From contig CM061228.1 in NCBI GenBank assembly GCA_030844895.1, positions 140,480,444 to 140,544,443 of the forward strand: a stretch of 64,000 nucleotides of DNA, in the 5' to 3' direction. The notes under the pieces were generated by a model that saw only the letters and a list, made by a program, of their open reading frames with translations, ran no database searches and was not told the DNA's origin. Position 1 is the stretch's first letter; each line of letters opens with the position of its first letter. The position numbers and the translations under genes are program-made. Below are positions 32,766 through 42,691 of this stretch, in pieces. Origin of the DNA: Ambrosia x helenae (lineage: Eukaryota; Streptophyta; Magnoliopsida; Asterales; Asteraceae).

Positions 32766-33420
32766 AGGTATTAGGACGGACAAGCAATCGGGATTACAAG
32801 ATATTGCAATTTACTGGATATTGACGACACGTGTATGGGATCTCGGGTTTTAAGAACCAATTGTTATCAAGTTTCTCCAGGTTAGTCTCATCAACAAGCA
32901 GAAGTTCAGTACATTGGTGTTATTTTGTGACTATTATAACATTTTTAAAAATGTGATAAATGCATTTCGACTCTTTGAGAAAGACGGACACTTTGCGCTT
33001 AAATATGTCTTGTCCGTAGCATCATAGAATGCACATTAGAATAGATGATTTACCAAAATATTCTTATATTAACATTTGTTAACAGGTATTGGGACGGACA
33101 AGCAATAGATGATGTGCCATGGTACGCGAGTTTTCCTCGACTCGAGGCAAGATATTACTTGGAACAATATGGAGGTGATGATGATATATGGATAGGAAAA
33201 ACCCTTTACAGGTTATTTATGCAAAACTATTAAGAATTAAGCATCTTAATGATTTATGTTTTTTTAAATCACATATTAATAAATAAATATTATTATTTAA
33301 ATGGTTGGATGTAGAATGGGAAATGTTAGCAATAAGCAGCATCTTGAGATGACCAATGTTGAATGGTCGGGTCACTTGGGCTATATCGCTGGAAAGGCAA
33401 GAATGAGTAGACTGGGCTTG
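32766..33420 (+). pseudogene. captured class II diterpene cyclase (ent-copalyl diphosphate synthase-like) exons
   Basis: Three exon-like pieces. (a) About 32768-32880 reads LDIDDTCMGSRVLRTN, containing the DxDD general-acid motif of class II diterpene cyclases; a TAG replaces the Trp codon expected near its start. (b) 33086-33211 reads DDVPWYASFPRLEARYYLEQ and then YGGDDDIWIGKTLYR, a highly conserved stretch of CPS. (c) From 33315 it reads MGNVSNKQHLEMTN, matching the next CPS exon in kind. Splice-like AG and GT sites remain at b and c with the correct phase. The intact gene makes copalyl diphosphate for gibberellins or other diterpenes; this fragment cannot. Confidence 0.85.
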
Positions 33421-34139
33421 GGACATTCACTGTCTTCAAGTATTCATGTTGGGTGATGAAATAATTATTTGCCTTCTATCATACTCAATCCAAAGATTGC
33501 TGCATAGCTAGGGTGCAAGCCAGCTGCTCAAAATTTGGTGTACATAAATGTTGTTCAACGGTATTAATTGGTCATAAATGCGTTCAAGGTCAAGACGTGT
33601 GATGGTTTTGTTTCTGTTCCCAAAGACAAGATAGTAGACAAATGTTGAAGGCCGTTGCTGGAATGTAAGGGTGCTACTACATCTAAATTGCTTCAAGGGT
33701 AGCATTTTTAGATAGATAGGTCTGCAGCGAGGGATTCATGTTGAAGGAATGCTGGTTGGGTTACGCAAGGTCAAAGAAAAAAAACTCTTGATGTAAAGAT
33801 CAACTTCGAGCTTGTGTTTGTTCCTTTTGTATCATTAACTTTTAATGTTAGTGCATCTTATTTTTATAACCTATAAGGATTTATTCAAAAAGTTGGAATA
33901 ATTATATAGCGATGGATTTTGAGTAACCACTAACCCACTTCTTGATGTCCAACTGATGGCTAAATTGGAGTCTCATGTCAACGGCCCAAATAGTCATATG
34001 TTGGAGTCTCATGTCACAAGTCAAAACCACATAAAAGGGTATAACGTTGTTGCATTGTTTTCTATTTCTTTAAACTATAGATAGACTTATTGAACTCTAA
34101 TTTTAGGCATAATTGTTTTTTAGATCTTTGTATGGTAAA

Positions 34140-34900
34140 GAGTGTTTAAGGCAATTCACAATACAAAGCGAAACTAGGAGGCGTTACCAAGAAACTCTCG
34201 CTAAACAGGTTTGTGGAATACTTTGGTTAAATGGGAAAGGGGTTGGGTGGTAGATGGCAGCTGTATTGTTTCCAGGATTCATGGGGTTGTTGGTAATGGG
34301 GAATCTATTAAATTTTGGCTGGAATGGTAGGTTACAAATGAGCCGCTAAGGGTGACTTTTCCGAATTTATTTCGGCTTGAAAAGGTTAAACGCTGCTGTG
34401 TGTCGGACAGATGTAAAGGGAATGCGGTTTTTTAGTGGAACTAGCTGCGCAATCCATGTACAGGTGTCGAGTTACAAGAGCTGACCGATTGTTTAAATCT
34501 TCTCCATACAATTTGTTTAGCGGACAGAAGTGATGGGTGGCCCTGGAAGGAATATACTTCAGGTCAGTTTACAGTTGCGTCGGTTAAAAATCTAATCATT
34601 AGTAGCGAAATAGTTCGTCCAAATTACACGTTTAGGCGCTGTAAATGGGTCCCATTAAAATGCAACATATTCGCCTGGCAAGCGGAATTGGATAGGCTTA
34701 CAACAAAGGCGGTGATAGCAAGACGAAACATACATTTGGAAGATTCGTTATGCATTTTTTTGCGGTGAGGTGGAATAGTCGGCAGAGCACGTGTTCTGTG
34801 CTTGCGGGATTGCTGCAACGATTTGGTTCCTTTTGTCAAGACGGTGTTTAGTTACTCCGATCTACGCTACGGTTAGAGATTTGTTCGAGTTGTATAAAAC
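34140..34900 (+). pseudogene. L1-type LINE fragment, zinc-binding region of RT
   Basis: The frame reads WPWKEYTSGQFTVASVKNLI and, further on, CKWVPLKCNIFAWQAELDRL, then AEHVFCACGIAATIW. This is the zf-RVT region found downstream of plant L1 reverse transcriptases. Stops and frameshifts occur throughout. It sits inside the Helitron-like element. Confidence 0.8.
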
Positions 34901-35186
34901 TTGCCTTTAAAGATGAGCTGAAAGCAAGGAAAAGGGTTCTTTGCAGACTCGGGTAAAAATACACGTTTTTACATTAAAATGTTTATTTTATAATTTGTAA
35001 TTAGTGTTAAATATAGGTGGCAAATTTTGGTATCCGTCTATCCAGTTATTTAGAAGGTTTTACGCATTATTATCACTCTTTGGGCCAACTTTTATACATA
35101 TATTTTTTTTTCAATTTGGTCTTCTTTAAGAGCAGTACCTACATATCCTGATAAGAACTAATAAGATTGTGTACAATTTGATACAG

Positions 35187-35286
35187 ATATGAGACTAGAG
35201 ACGATGTTGTGGAACTGAAGGGGAAAGTTGCTTGTGAAATTAGTAGTGCAGATGAATTGGTATTAACAGAGCTCATGTTTAATGAT
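35187..35286 (+). pseudogene. captured exon of a SKI2/MTR4-type RNA helicase
   Basis: After an ATACAG acceptor the frame reads YETRDDVVELKGKVACEI, then SSADELVLTELMFND, ending at a GT. It matches my recollection of the conserved stretch after the helicase core in exosome-associated DExH helicases (SKI2, MTR4/HEN2). No other exon of that gene is seen nearby. Which family member donated it cannot be decided. Confidence 0.75.
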
Positions 35287-36690
35287 GTAACTGTACAGTA
35301 TAACCAACCAATTTGTGAAAGTTATATTATTGCCACTATGTACCACCAGACTTTGGTTCGTTGTGTCTGCAACCACCTACTCTCTGTCTTCTCATCTCAC
35401 GCTGATGGTTATACCTCTTCACTTTGGATTCTGTCGGGACAGGTATGTTGCTCCTCTGTGTCTCCCGGAGACTATCCATCTTTAGTTAACCTATGATTTT
35501 GTTACTTGAAAACTTGGCGTTGATGGTGGAATTATGCTTTGTCATCCTTGCCAGTTTTAGTTACTCGGTTTGTCTCCCTCTTTGGTTGCGGCAGTTAGCG
35601 TTTATGGTTTCTTAAAACCCTATTGTGCTGTCGTTAGTATTGCATGTTCAAGTGTTCGACAATGTGCTTTATAGACGAGAAATTGCATCAAATATATGGC
35701 TTTACCTATTTATAACCATAGATTATGCCGAGGGTTGTTTTATTTGTCTCCATTGTAGATGTTCTTTCAAAGCATGCGTTGGCAAATAGACTACACACAT
35801 ATGGTGTTTGCTGAAATATTTTGATAAGAGGACATCATCAAAGAGAAGGTTCATGATGTTGTTCCATCGATACTCTGATCCTTATAATTTTGAATGAAAA
35901 CTAACTGGCACTAAGCACAGTATTTTTCTTGATTTAGTGAGTGCACATGGACATGATGCTATTCTGTCAATCTTAGATGTAATAAAAGTTAGTGATATGT
36001 TAGTATTTGTTGACAACTCAACCTTTTATATAATGTGTTAAAATTATGTATTGTTATGGGTCAAAATTCTGCAGCGTTTTTTGTTAAACTACTGCGCTAT
36101 TTGTGTCTAAAATTATGCTCTTTTATTGGTTAATTTCTACACATTTATAGGTCAAAGTTTTGAACCGTTTTGGGTTTAATTTCTCCACTGTATGCAGTAA
36201 AAATACTGCACAATTTTGGGTTAAAATCTGCATTTTTTAGGGTCAAAATACTACAATTTTTGGGTTAAACACTAGATTAGATTGTTGTTATGTTTGTAGT
36301 TAGGGTGCTGCAATAATTGGGGTTAAGGTGTTATGTGTTACTTTGTTATTTAATAAGTTATTAACACATTATTCCTTCTTTTAATCATGCTAAGTAATCT
36401 GCATATGAATAGTTTTTGTTGTTCTCTTTCTAACTTTATGGATATTTATTTGTCTCTTACTCATTTGACCCGTTTCATTTTCGAGACGATTAATATATTT
36501 AAAGATGCTTATCTATTTGAGTTATTGGGTTTTGAACCTTTCCGTATGAAGTATGAACATGCTTTGACTTTATAGGTTGGAATTCTTCGTTTTCGTTACC
36601 AAGGTTGCGGGTTGCGAGTACAAGTTTTGGTATGTTCAAGCTAATTGCAAGTTGCTACCTACTCAGATATATATGGTAATTGTAGTGTAT

Positions 36691-36721
<31 letters not shown>

Positions 36722-36772
36722 TTGAATTTATCAATATATTAATTCACCGGCAAATGTATCAGTAAGAAACAG

Positions 36773-37068
36773 TTTTGAGAGCTCTTGCTAAGTACACACA
36801 AGGATTTAATGGGGCGTGTATTACTAAAATATGTCAACGGGCCTGTAAGTATGCAATAAGGAGAACATCGAGAAAGTAAGCTTTCATTATTTTATTTTTT
36901 TTAAAATTACATGTTCTATTTCATGCCAGGTGATTAAATGGAGAAATGTGTTTTAACGTGTTGCAGGATATAGAGAAGGAAAAAAAGAGGAGTGAGAATC
37001 CCGACTATATGGATGACGATGATGACGATAATGTGGGTGAGATAAAGTTGATTCATGAGTTGAAGGCA
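36773..37068 (+). pseudogene. captured CDC48 (AAA ATPase) exon pair
   Basis: 36775-36876 reads LRALAKYTQGF, then ITKICQRACKYAIR. 36967-37068 reads DIEKEKKRSENPDYM followed by an Asp run and EIKLIHEL. These are two adjacent exons near the C-terminus of CDC48/p97, with an intron-like gap ending in TTGCAG. The donor has lost a G (AAG then TAAGC) and several conserved residues are changed, so this is a decayed fragment. Confidence 0.85.
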
Positions 37069-37848
37069 TATTCATTGCTATCTTTTTGTACTTGCATACA
37101 CATTAATATGGATATTAAAATTTTATTGCCAATTTAATATACACAACAATTCTGGATTCATAAAGTTTTTAGTTTGAACCAACTATCAGCTTGCTAAACT
37201 ATAGATATTATATGTCAGTACTACTGTCAAAATGTTGATGGTCAATGTAGTAATGCCATTGATGGCGTCACAGAATTGTTAATTATCATGTCGTGATTTG
37301 AATAAAATGTGTATTTCTTGCTTTTAAATTTTAATAAAATATTTATACTTTATTTTGTTTATAGGTTTTTCCGCTCCAAATAATTGTTAGTTGTTAAACC
37401 GCGTATCCACGCGGACAATAGTCAATGGAAAAACAATGTTCTTAATCTGTTGTATTAAAAACCCATGTCACACTAAGTCGACTCATATACTCACTCATAA
37501 ATGGGTCGAAATTGCCATTTCTATTACTTACTTTTGCTACTACTTTTAAGTTGCATATCTGGAGAAACACCATCAACTTAACAAGAAGAAATAATTGGAT
37601 CTTTTAGTTGAACCCTTATAAAAGTCGTTTAATTTTATTTAGTCGATAAGATGTTTTTTTGGTTTGGAATTGCATGTTAATATAATCTTACATATATTCA
37701 TTGCTTTTATGCACACTCAACTTCAAAGCATAAAACTATTAGTTTAATATTACTTTTTAATTTTTAATTTACTTTGGTTTGCACCGTGGGTACCCACGGG
37801 GCTCTAACCTAGTATAGTAATATTCGTTGTCCACACTCCATGTGTCAA

Positions 37849-37988
37849 TAAAGTTTAAACAACATTTGCCACTTGCAATTCATAAACGGGTCAGGGAGGC
37901 TGACCATCATCATCTTCTTCATTTGACTTCCTGAAACACAACCTCTAACACAGATCTTTTTTTCTTTTTCTCTAAATCCAAAACCACA

Positions 37989-38022
<34 letters not shown>

Positions 38023-38498
38023 ACTTACCTTTATTTCAAGACATACGCTGGGCCGGCATTCCAGATCTGTCTCTTCTTCTTCTTATTTCAAGTCTTCAAC
38101 TCCATTCCAGATCTACCCTTTTCACCTCCACCTCCATCTACCCATCCGCTTACCTGAACCTTGTAACGGTCAGTTTGTTCGTTCGACCGGACTCTTCCTT
38201 TGGTCTCCCTTCGACCCACTATCTCCTTCGTTCGACCACCGTCTTCTTCGTTCGACCTCCTTGCTGTCTGTCTCCTTCCTTCGACCCACCGTCTTCTTCG
38301 TTCGACCGCCGTGTTATTCCTTCGACCCACCGTGTTCTTCCTTCGACCCACCGCTAAAGATGACGTCAATCATCTTTGATGTTTACTAACTCAGATCTGA
38401 AATGTGTTAGTAAACATTTCACCTTTATAAAGTTTTGTTATATGGGTTTAAATGTGTTAAATGTTGAGTAATGGTTGGAGTGGGGTGATAATAATTAT

Positions 38499-38531
<33 letters not shown>

Positions 38532-41500
38532 TATAATAATAATAAACATGGGGCCTCACCCATTTTTTCGGGTTTATTTCTTAATTTTAAAAACACCTTT
38601 ATTACATATTTAAAAATATATATTTATATATATATATTTATATATATATAATTATTCCTTTAAAGGATCCATGAGAGACAGTGGTGGGGGACTTGGACCC
38701 AGCTCGGCCACAGGGATATGGCGTTGCCCCTTTAAAAATTATCATTCTTGCAAGGATGGTACGCCGGGATACAAGGGATACTCTCGGTTACTTATGCATT
38801 TCCAACGAGATCATTTTAATGGGAAAGAAAGGAGAGGTGAGTTAAAGAAGCATCTTGCTTCAAACTTTGACCTTTACAATGACGTTGTTGACACCTTGCG
38901 TGTGCTGGAGAATTGGCTATGTGGGGAGTGCATGACCCTGCATGCCTTGAATGGGCGTTGTCGGCACGGCAAAGAAGTGATTAAATGCACCTCGCGTGCA
39001 GGAGGCGAGATCGATTTTATAACGGGGATTCCACAACCTCGTGATCCGCTAGTGACGCATGTGAGTGATACGTCTGGGAAGATGGTGGTAGATGTCACTC
39101 TCCTTGAGCGCATCCTCGCCCTGCCTGTTGCTACGGTCAAGAGTATCCCGCCTGCATGTCGCATGGCTTTTGCCCATGCGTTGTCAGGGGGTCTCCGTAA
39201 AGTGGTGGATGCCCCAGGGTCCATTGAGGCTTGGGTTAAACTTTTGTTGTTGCCTCGCTGCACCTTAAGGGTGGTCAAACCGGCCTCTAGGCAAGAACGA
39301 AGATCGGGTAACAGGAAATCGCTTCAATGTAGCTCTATTATGCGGGCATTGGCGGTTTGGAAAGATGGGGCAGGTTTAGAGGAATTGGTCCTGCCCCTCC
39401 TTGAACTCCCCGTGGCGTCGTTTTCGGGGAGGGTAGGGGACCAAGCTAAAGTAGATGGTGGGGGCAATATTAAGCAGTGCCTTCGGAAGGTAGCGGATGG
39501 CCATTATACTGCGGCCGTCAAGGTTCTGTGTTCATCTGGGGTTGCGCCTGCTGGGGAGGACACATTGAGAGCCCTGATAGATAAACACCCTGTTGTGGAC
39601 CCCCCGGCCATGCCCTCTGCCTTGCCATTGGAGCCAGCCTTGCAGGTGGACGCTGAGTGCGTGTTGGAATGTATTAAAACGTTCCCGAAAGGGACATCTT
39701 GTGGGAGGGATGGTCTGCGGGCGCAGCATATTTTAGACGCTTTCTGTGGCCAGGGGTCTCCAACTGCCTCCGGGCTCCTTAAAGCCATCACCGATGTTGT
39801 CAACTTGTGGCTTGGGGGGTTATGTCCTAAAGCTCTGGCGGAGTTCATTGCTTCGGCACCGTTGACCCCCTTATTAAAGCCTGACAACGGGATTAGGCCC
39901 ATTGCGGCGGGGGCCATTTGGAGAAGATTGGTGTCAAAAGTCGCTATGCGTAAAGTGGGTAAAGAGATGGCAACCTATCTGGGGGATTTTCAGTTTGGGG
40001 TTGGGGTCCCTAATGGGGCAGAAGCGGTGCTGCACAGTGCTAACAGGTTTCTGAGCGCGTTCCATTCTGACGGGTCCCTGGCTATGCTCACTGTTGATTT
40101 TTCTAACGCCTTTAACGAGGTGGACCGTACGACACTTCTCAGGGAAGTTAGTTGCAGATGCCCATCTATCTTCCCGTGGGTCCAATTTTTATATGCGCAG
40201 CCCGCCAGATTATATGTGGGGGATACCCATATTGGGGCTACCACAGGGGTGCAGCAAGGGGACCCTCTCGGCCCCCTTCTCTTTGCGCTTGTTCTTCATC
40301 CGCTGATCCTCCGTGTGCAGGACGCCTGCTCATTGCCCTTCCATGCCTGGTACTTGGACGATGGCACTATCATTGGTAAGGCAGAGGAAGTTTCTAGGGC
40401 GTTGGACATTATCCGTTCAGAGGGGGCATCTCTTGGGCTTAGGCTTAATATTCGGAAAACGGAGATTTTTTGGCCGTCATGCAATGGTGCGAAGAAAGTG
40501 CCGGGTTTATTCCCTAGCGAGATTAGCAGGCCCGTAGGGGGGGTTAAACTCCTCGGGGGGGCGGTTAGTCGGGATGCAAGGTTTATTCAGTCTTTGGCAT
40601 CTAGACGAGCTCTTCGGGCGGTTGATCTTATGAAACGACTGTCGGACTTAAGGGACCCCCAAAGTGAGCTCCTTCTGTTGCGCTCGTGCATGGGGGTGGC
40701 TAAATTAGTGTTTGGGCTCCGGACTTGTCAACCAGAACATGTCAAAGAGGCTGTGTCTATCTTTGATGCAGGTCTGCGAGAGGCTGTTGAAGACATTGTT
40801 GTCAGCGGAGGACCGCATTTTGGGGACCTCCAGTGGAGGTTGGCTTCATTCCCTATGCGTTGTGGGGGCTTAGGGCTTATATCGGCGGAGGACGTCTCCG
40901 CATATGCTTTTGTAGCGTCCAGGGCCCAATCGTGGAAACTGCAGGACCACATCTTGCGAAGTGCTGGTGTTATGGGGGTGGATCCTGACTACTCCCTTGC
41001 GCTTGGTAATATTGGAACAACTCTCCCAGACCTTGATCTAGGCGGTTTTACTGATAAGGAGACCGCCCCCAAGAAACCTCAACAAACTTTGGCGAGTGCT
41101 CTTTATGGTAAACACGCACAGGATATGGAGGAGCGGTTCGATATGACCCCGCGTCAAAAGGCAGTTTTGGCTTGTCTCAAGGGGGCTCATGCCCAAGATT
41201 TTTTGACTGTTGCGCCCATTGAAGGTCTTGGGCAACGGATGTCAGCAGTTGAATACAGAGCCATCCTTAAATACCGGCTCATGATTCCCCTTTTCCCGCC
41301 AGACGACTCTTGCCCCATTTGTAAAAAAGCCTGTTTGGATAGATTTGGCGAGCATGCCCTTCACTGTAAGGAATTGCCGGGGTTCAAGTATCGTCATGAC
41401 TGGGTTAGAGATGTTTTATGGGATGTGCTTAGGCGCGCCGGGATCTCAGCCAAGAAAGAAGCCCCTGTTAATTTTCTGACTGACCCACGAGAGGGAAGAT

Positions 41501-41950
41501 CTACCCTGCGTCCTGCGGACGTCCTTGTGTTTGGCTGGGCGGGGGGTAAGCACGCGTGTGTTGACCTCACTGGGGTGTCCCCACTGGTAGGGCTGAGAGA
41601 TAGTGGTTTCGTTCCGGGACAGGCGGTTTTGAAGGCGGAAGCTAGGAAGGTTGCTAAGCACGAGGCAGCATGTCTAGAGAATCAACATGTGTTCATTCCG
41701 TTTGCCTTCGATACTTTTGGATCCTTAGCCCCTGAGGCAGTTCGTTTTTTGGAGCGGGTGCAGAAGGTGGTCCACAGTGATTCGCAAAGCCCGAGGAACC
41801 AAAAGTTTGTATTTAGTAGAATAGGCTTTGCGATTCAAAAGGGGATAGCGGCGCAGCTTGTTGCTCGCTTACCCATTATCCAGATGTAACTTGGTTTATT
41901 TCGTGGTTAATGAATTTATCACATGAAACTAAAAAAAAAAAAAAAAAAAA
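37849..41950 (+). mobile_element. R2-like non-LTR retrotransposon, copy 2, with poly-A tail
   Basis: The 3' end is a run of 20 or more A at 41931-41951. ATGTGTCAA follows it (41951-41959) and also occurs at 37840-37848, giving a possible 9-bp target duplication and a 5' UTR of about 820 bp. Homology with copy 1 starts at about 38382. The extra 5' part has a TTCGTTCGACC/CACCGTCTTC minisatellite (about 38165-38355) and an inverted repeat TGTTTACTAAC...GTTAGTAAACA (38380-38416). The true 5' boundary is therefore uncertain. It lies 36 bp beyond the Helitron-like end at 37812. Confidence 0.75.
38671..41889 (+). CDS. intact non-LTR retrotransposon protein: zinc finger, RT, CCHC, endonuclease-like tail
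   Basis: One frame of 1072 residues. The ATG follows CTTTAAAGGATCC, which is shared with copy 1. A C2H2-like finger uses C19, C27, H43 and H48. The reverse transcriptase core has motif A (VDFSNAFNEVDR, Asp about 476), motif B (QQGDPLGPLLFALVLHPLI) and motif C YLDD at 561-564. A CCHC knuckle begins at C881 (CPIC...HALHC). Then come R947-P-A-D950 and D965 (ACVDLTG), the arrangement expected of a restriction-like endonuclease domain in R2-type elements. No stop, no frameshift and over 98% identity to copy 1 indicate a young family. The length (~1070) matches single-ORF R2-like elements. A different clade with the same domain order is possible; I can only place it by architecture. Confidence 0.88.
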   Translation: MRDSGGGLGPSSATGIWRCPFKNYHSCKDGTPGYKGYSRLLMHFQRDHFNGKERRGELKKHLASNFDLYNDVVDTLRVLENWLCGECMTLHALNGRCRHGKEVIKCTSRAGGEIDFITGIPQPRDPLVTHVSDTSGKMVVDVTLLERILALPVATVKSIPPACRMAFAHALSGGLRKVVDAPGSIEAWVKLLLLPRCTLRVVKPASRQERRSGNRKSLQCSSIMRALAVWKDGAGLEELVLPLLELPVASFSGRVGDQAKVDGGGNIKQCLRKVADGHYTAAVKVLCSSGVAPAGEDTLRALIDKHPVVDPPAMPSALPLEPALQVDAECVLECIKTFPKGTSCGRDGLRAQHILDAFCGQGSPTASGLLKAITDVVNLWLGGLCPKALAEFIASAPLTPLLKPDNGIRPIAAGAIWRRLVSKVAMRKVGKEMATYLGDFQFGVGVPNGAEAVLHSANRFLSAFHSDGSLAMLTVDFSNAFNEVDRTTLLREVSCRCPSIFPWVQFLYAQPARLYVGDTHIGATTGVQQGDPLGPLLFALVLHPLILRVQDACSLPFHAWYLDDGTIIGKAEEVSRALDIIRSEGASLGLRLNIRKTEIFWPSCNGAKKVPGLFPSEISRPVGGVKLLGGAVSRDARFIQSLASRRALRAVDLMKRLSDLRDPQSELLLLRSCMGVAKLVFGLRTCQPEHVKEAVSIFDAGLREAVEDIVVSGGPHFGDLQWRLASFPMRCGGLGLISAEDVSAYAFVASRAQSWKLQDHILRSAGVMGVDPDYSLALGNIGTTLPDLDLGGFTDKETAPKKPQQTLASALYGKHAQDMEERFDMTPRQKAVLACLKGAHAQDFLTVAPIEGLGQRMSAVEYRAILKYRLMIPLFPPDDSCPICKKACLDRFGEHALHCKELPGFKYRHDWVRDVLWDVLRRAGISAKKEAPVNFLTDPREGRSTLRPADVLVFGWAGGKHACVDLTGVSPLVGLRDSGFVPGQAVLKAEARKVAKHEAACLENQHVFIPFAFDTFGSLAPEAVRFLERVQKVVHSDSQSPRNQKFVFSRIGFAIQKGIAAQLVARLPIIQM

Positions 41951-41959
41951 ATGTGTCAA

Positions 41960-42360
41960 CTAGCAAATCATTTTGGCTTGAGATATACATGAAAACATAA
42001 TATCTTTTAAGAGTATTCACAACGCAAAAATCCATAAACCTCAACCTCAGAATGTCACATCCGATTTCAAACCCCTCCTAAAAAACCCCTCTAAATGCAC
42101 CCCACTTTACTTGTTATACCACCCTAAAATGATTTGAGATATACGTGAAAACATAAAATCATTTAAATGTATCCACAACGCAAAAATCCATAAACATGCA
42201 CTTCGGTATGCCACATCCGATTTCTCTAAGTGGACTCCACAATCAAGTTTGTAAGAGGGGTTACATTTAGTAACACCCGTTTTCCCACAACACCAAATCT
42301 CTACTATCCTTCGTCTCGTCTCACTGTCCACATCATCACCTACTTATACATTTTACGTTG
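41960..42360. repeat. diverged tandem repeat of about 140-150 bp
   Basis: Two copies share GAGATATAC(A/G)TGAAAACATAA and CACAACGCAAAAATCCATAAAC (about 41975-42055 and 42133-42215). The right part (42255-42289) shares GTTACATTTAGTAACACCCG with 28822-28856. It is probably a decayed transposon; no ends were defined. Confidence 0.5.
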
Positions 42361-42691
42361 AGAGCTTTTTTTTTAATTGAGCTCAGCCAGAGATGGTGTC
42401 CGGACTACCCCTACAATGCACATTGGTCCGCAGGGATGTGGTCTGGTTTCACGGACTTGGCCAAAAATAAGTCCCTTACCAACACTATTTTCTCTTATTT
42501 CTATCCATAAACATGACATCAAGAGTCGACCTTTTCATTAACAACTACTGTGCTGTAATATAGATAGATAATTTATGTATCAACTAATGTACTACAAAAG
42601 GGCCTCATATCATATAATTTATATTCATAAAATTCTCGCATATCACACGAATCTTTCAAGGATTGAGTGGGCGAGTTCTTCCATAATTACC

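Larger units (their letters stand above)
29154..37812 (+). mobile_element. Helitron-like element carrying captured gene fragments
   Basis: The left end is TCTATACTAATAAAGG, preceded by A. The right end is a perfect 16-base palindrome CCGTGGGTACCCACGG (37784-37799), then nine bases and CTAG followed by T. This matches the TC...hairpin...CTRR layout of Helitrons inserted between A and T. There is no terminal inverted repeat or target duplication. I found no Rep or Pif1-type helicase, so it would be non-autonomous. It contains pieces of at least three unrelated cellular genes and L1 LINEs. A second hairpin, CCGCGTATCCACGCGG, at 37399-37414 may be an older or internal Helitron end. 29160-30560, 30800-32380, 35500-36760 and 37070-37390 hold no fragment I recognise, apart from unassigned exon-like bits near 30352-30405 and 31500-31615. 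Confidence 0.7.

Noticed and set aside
29154..37812. CPS, CDC48 and helicase pieces as functional genes
   Set aside because: Each is only one to three exons, with stops or damaged splice sites and no start or end.
38671..41889. Possibility that the 1072-residue protein is a domesticated host gene
   Set aside because: A second near-identical copy inserted in an LTR, a poly-A tail and target duplications show a mobile element.
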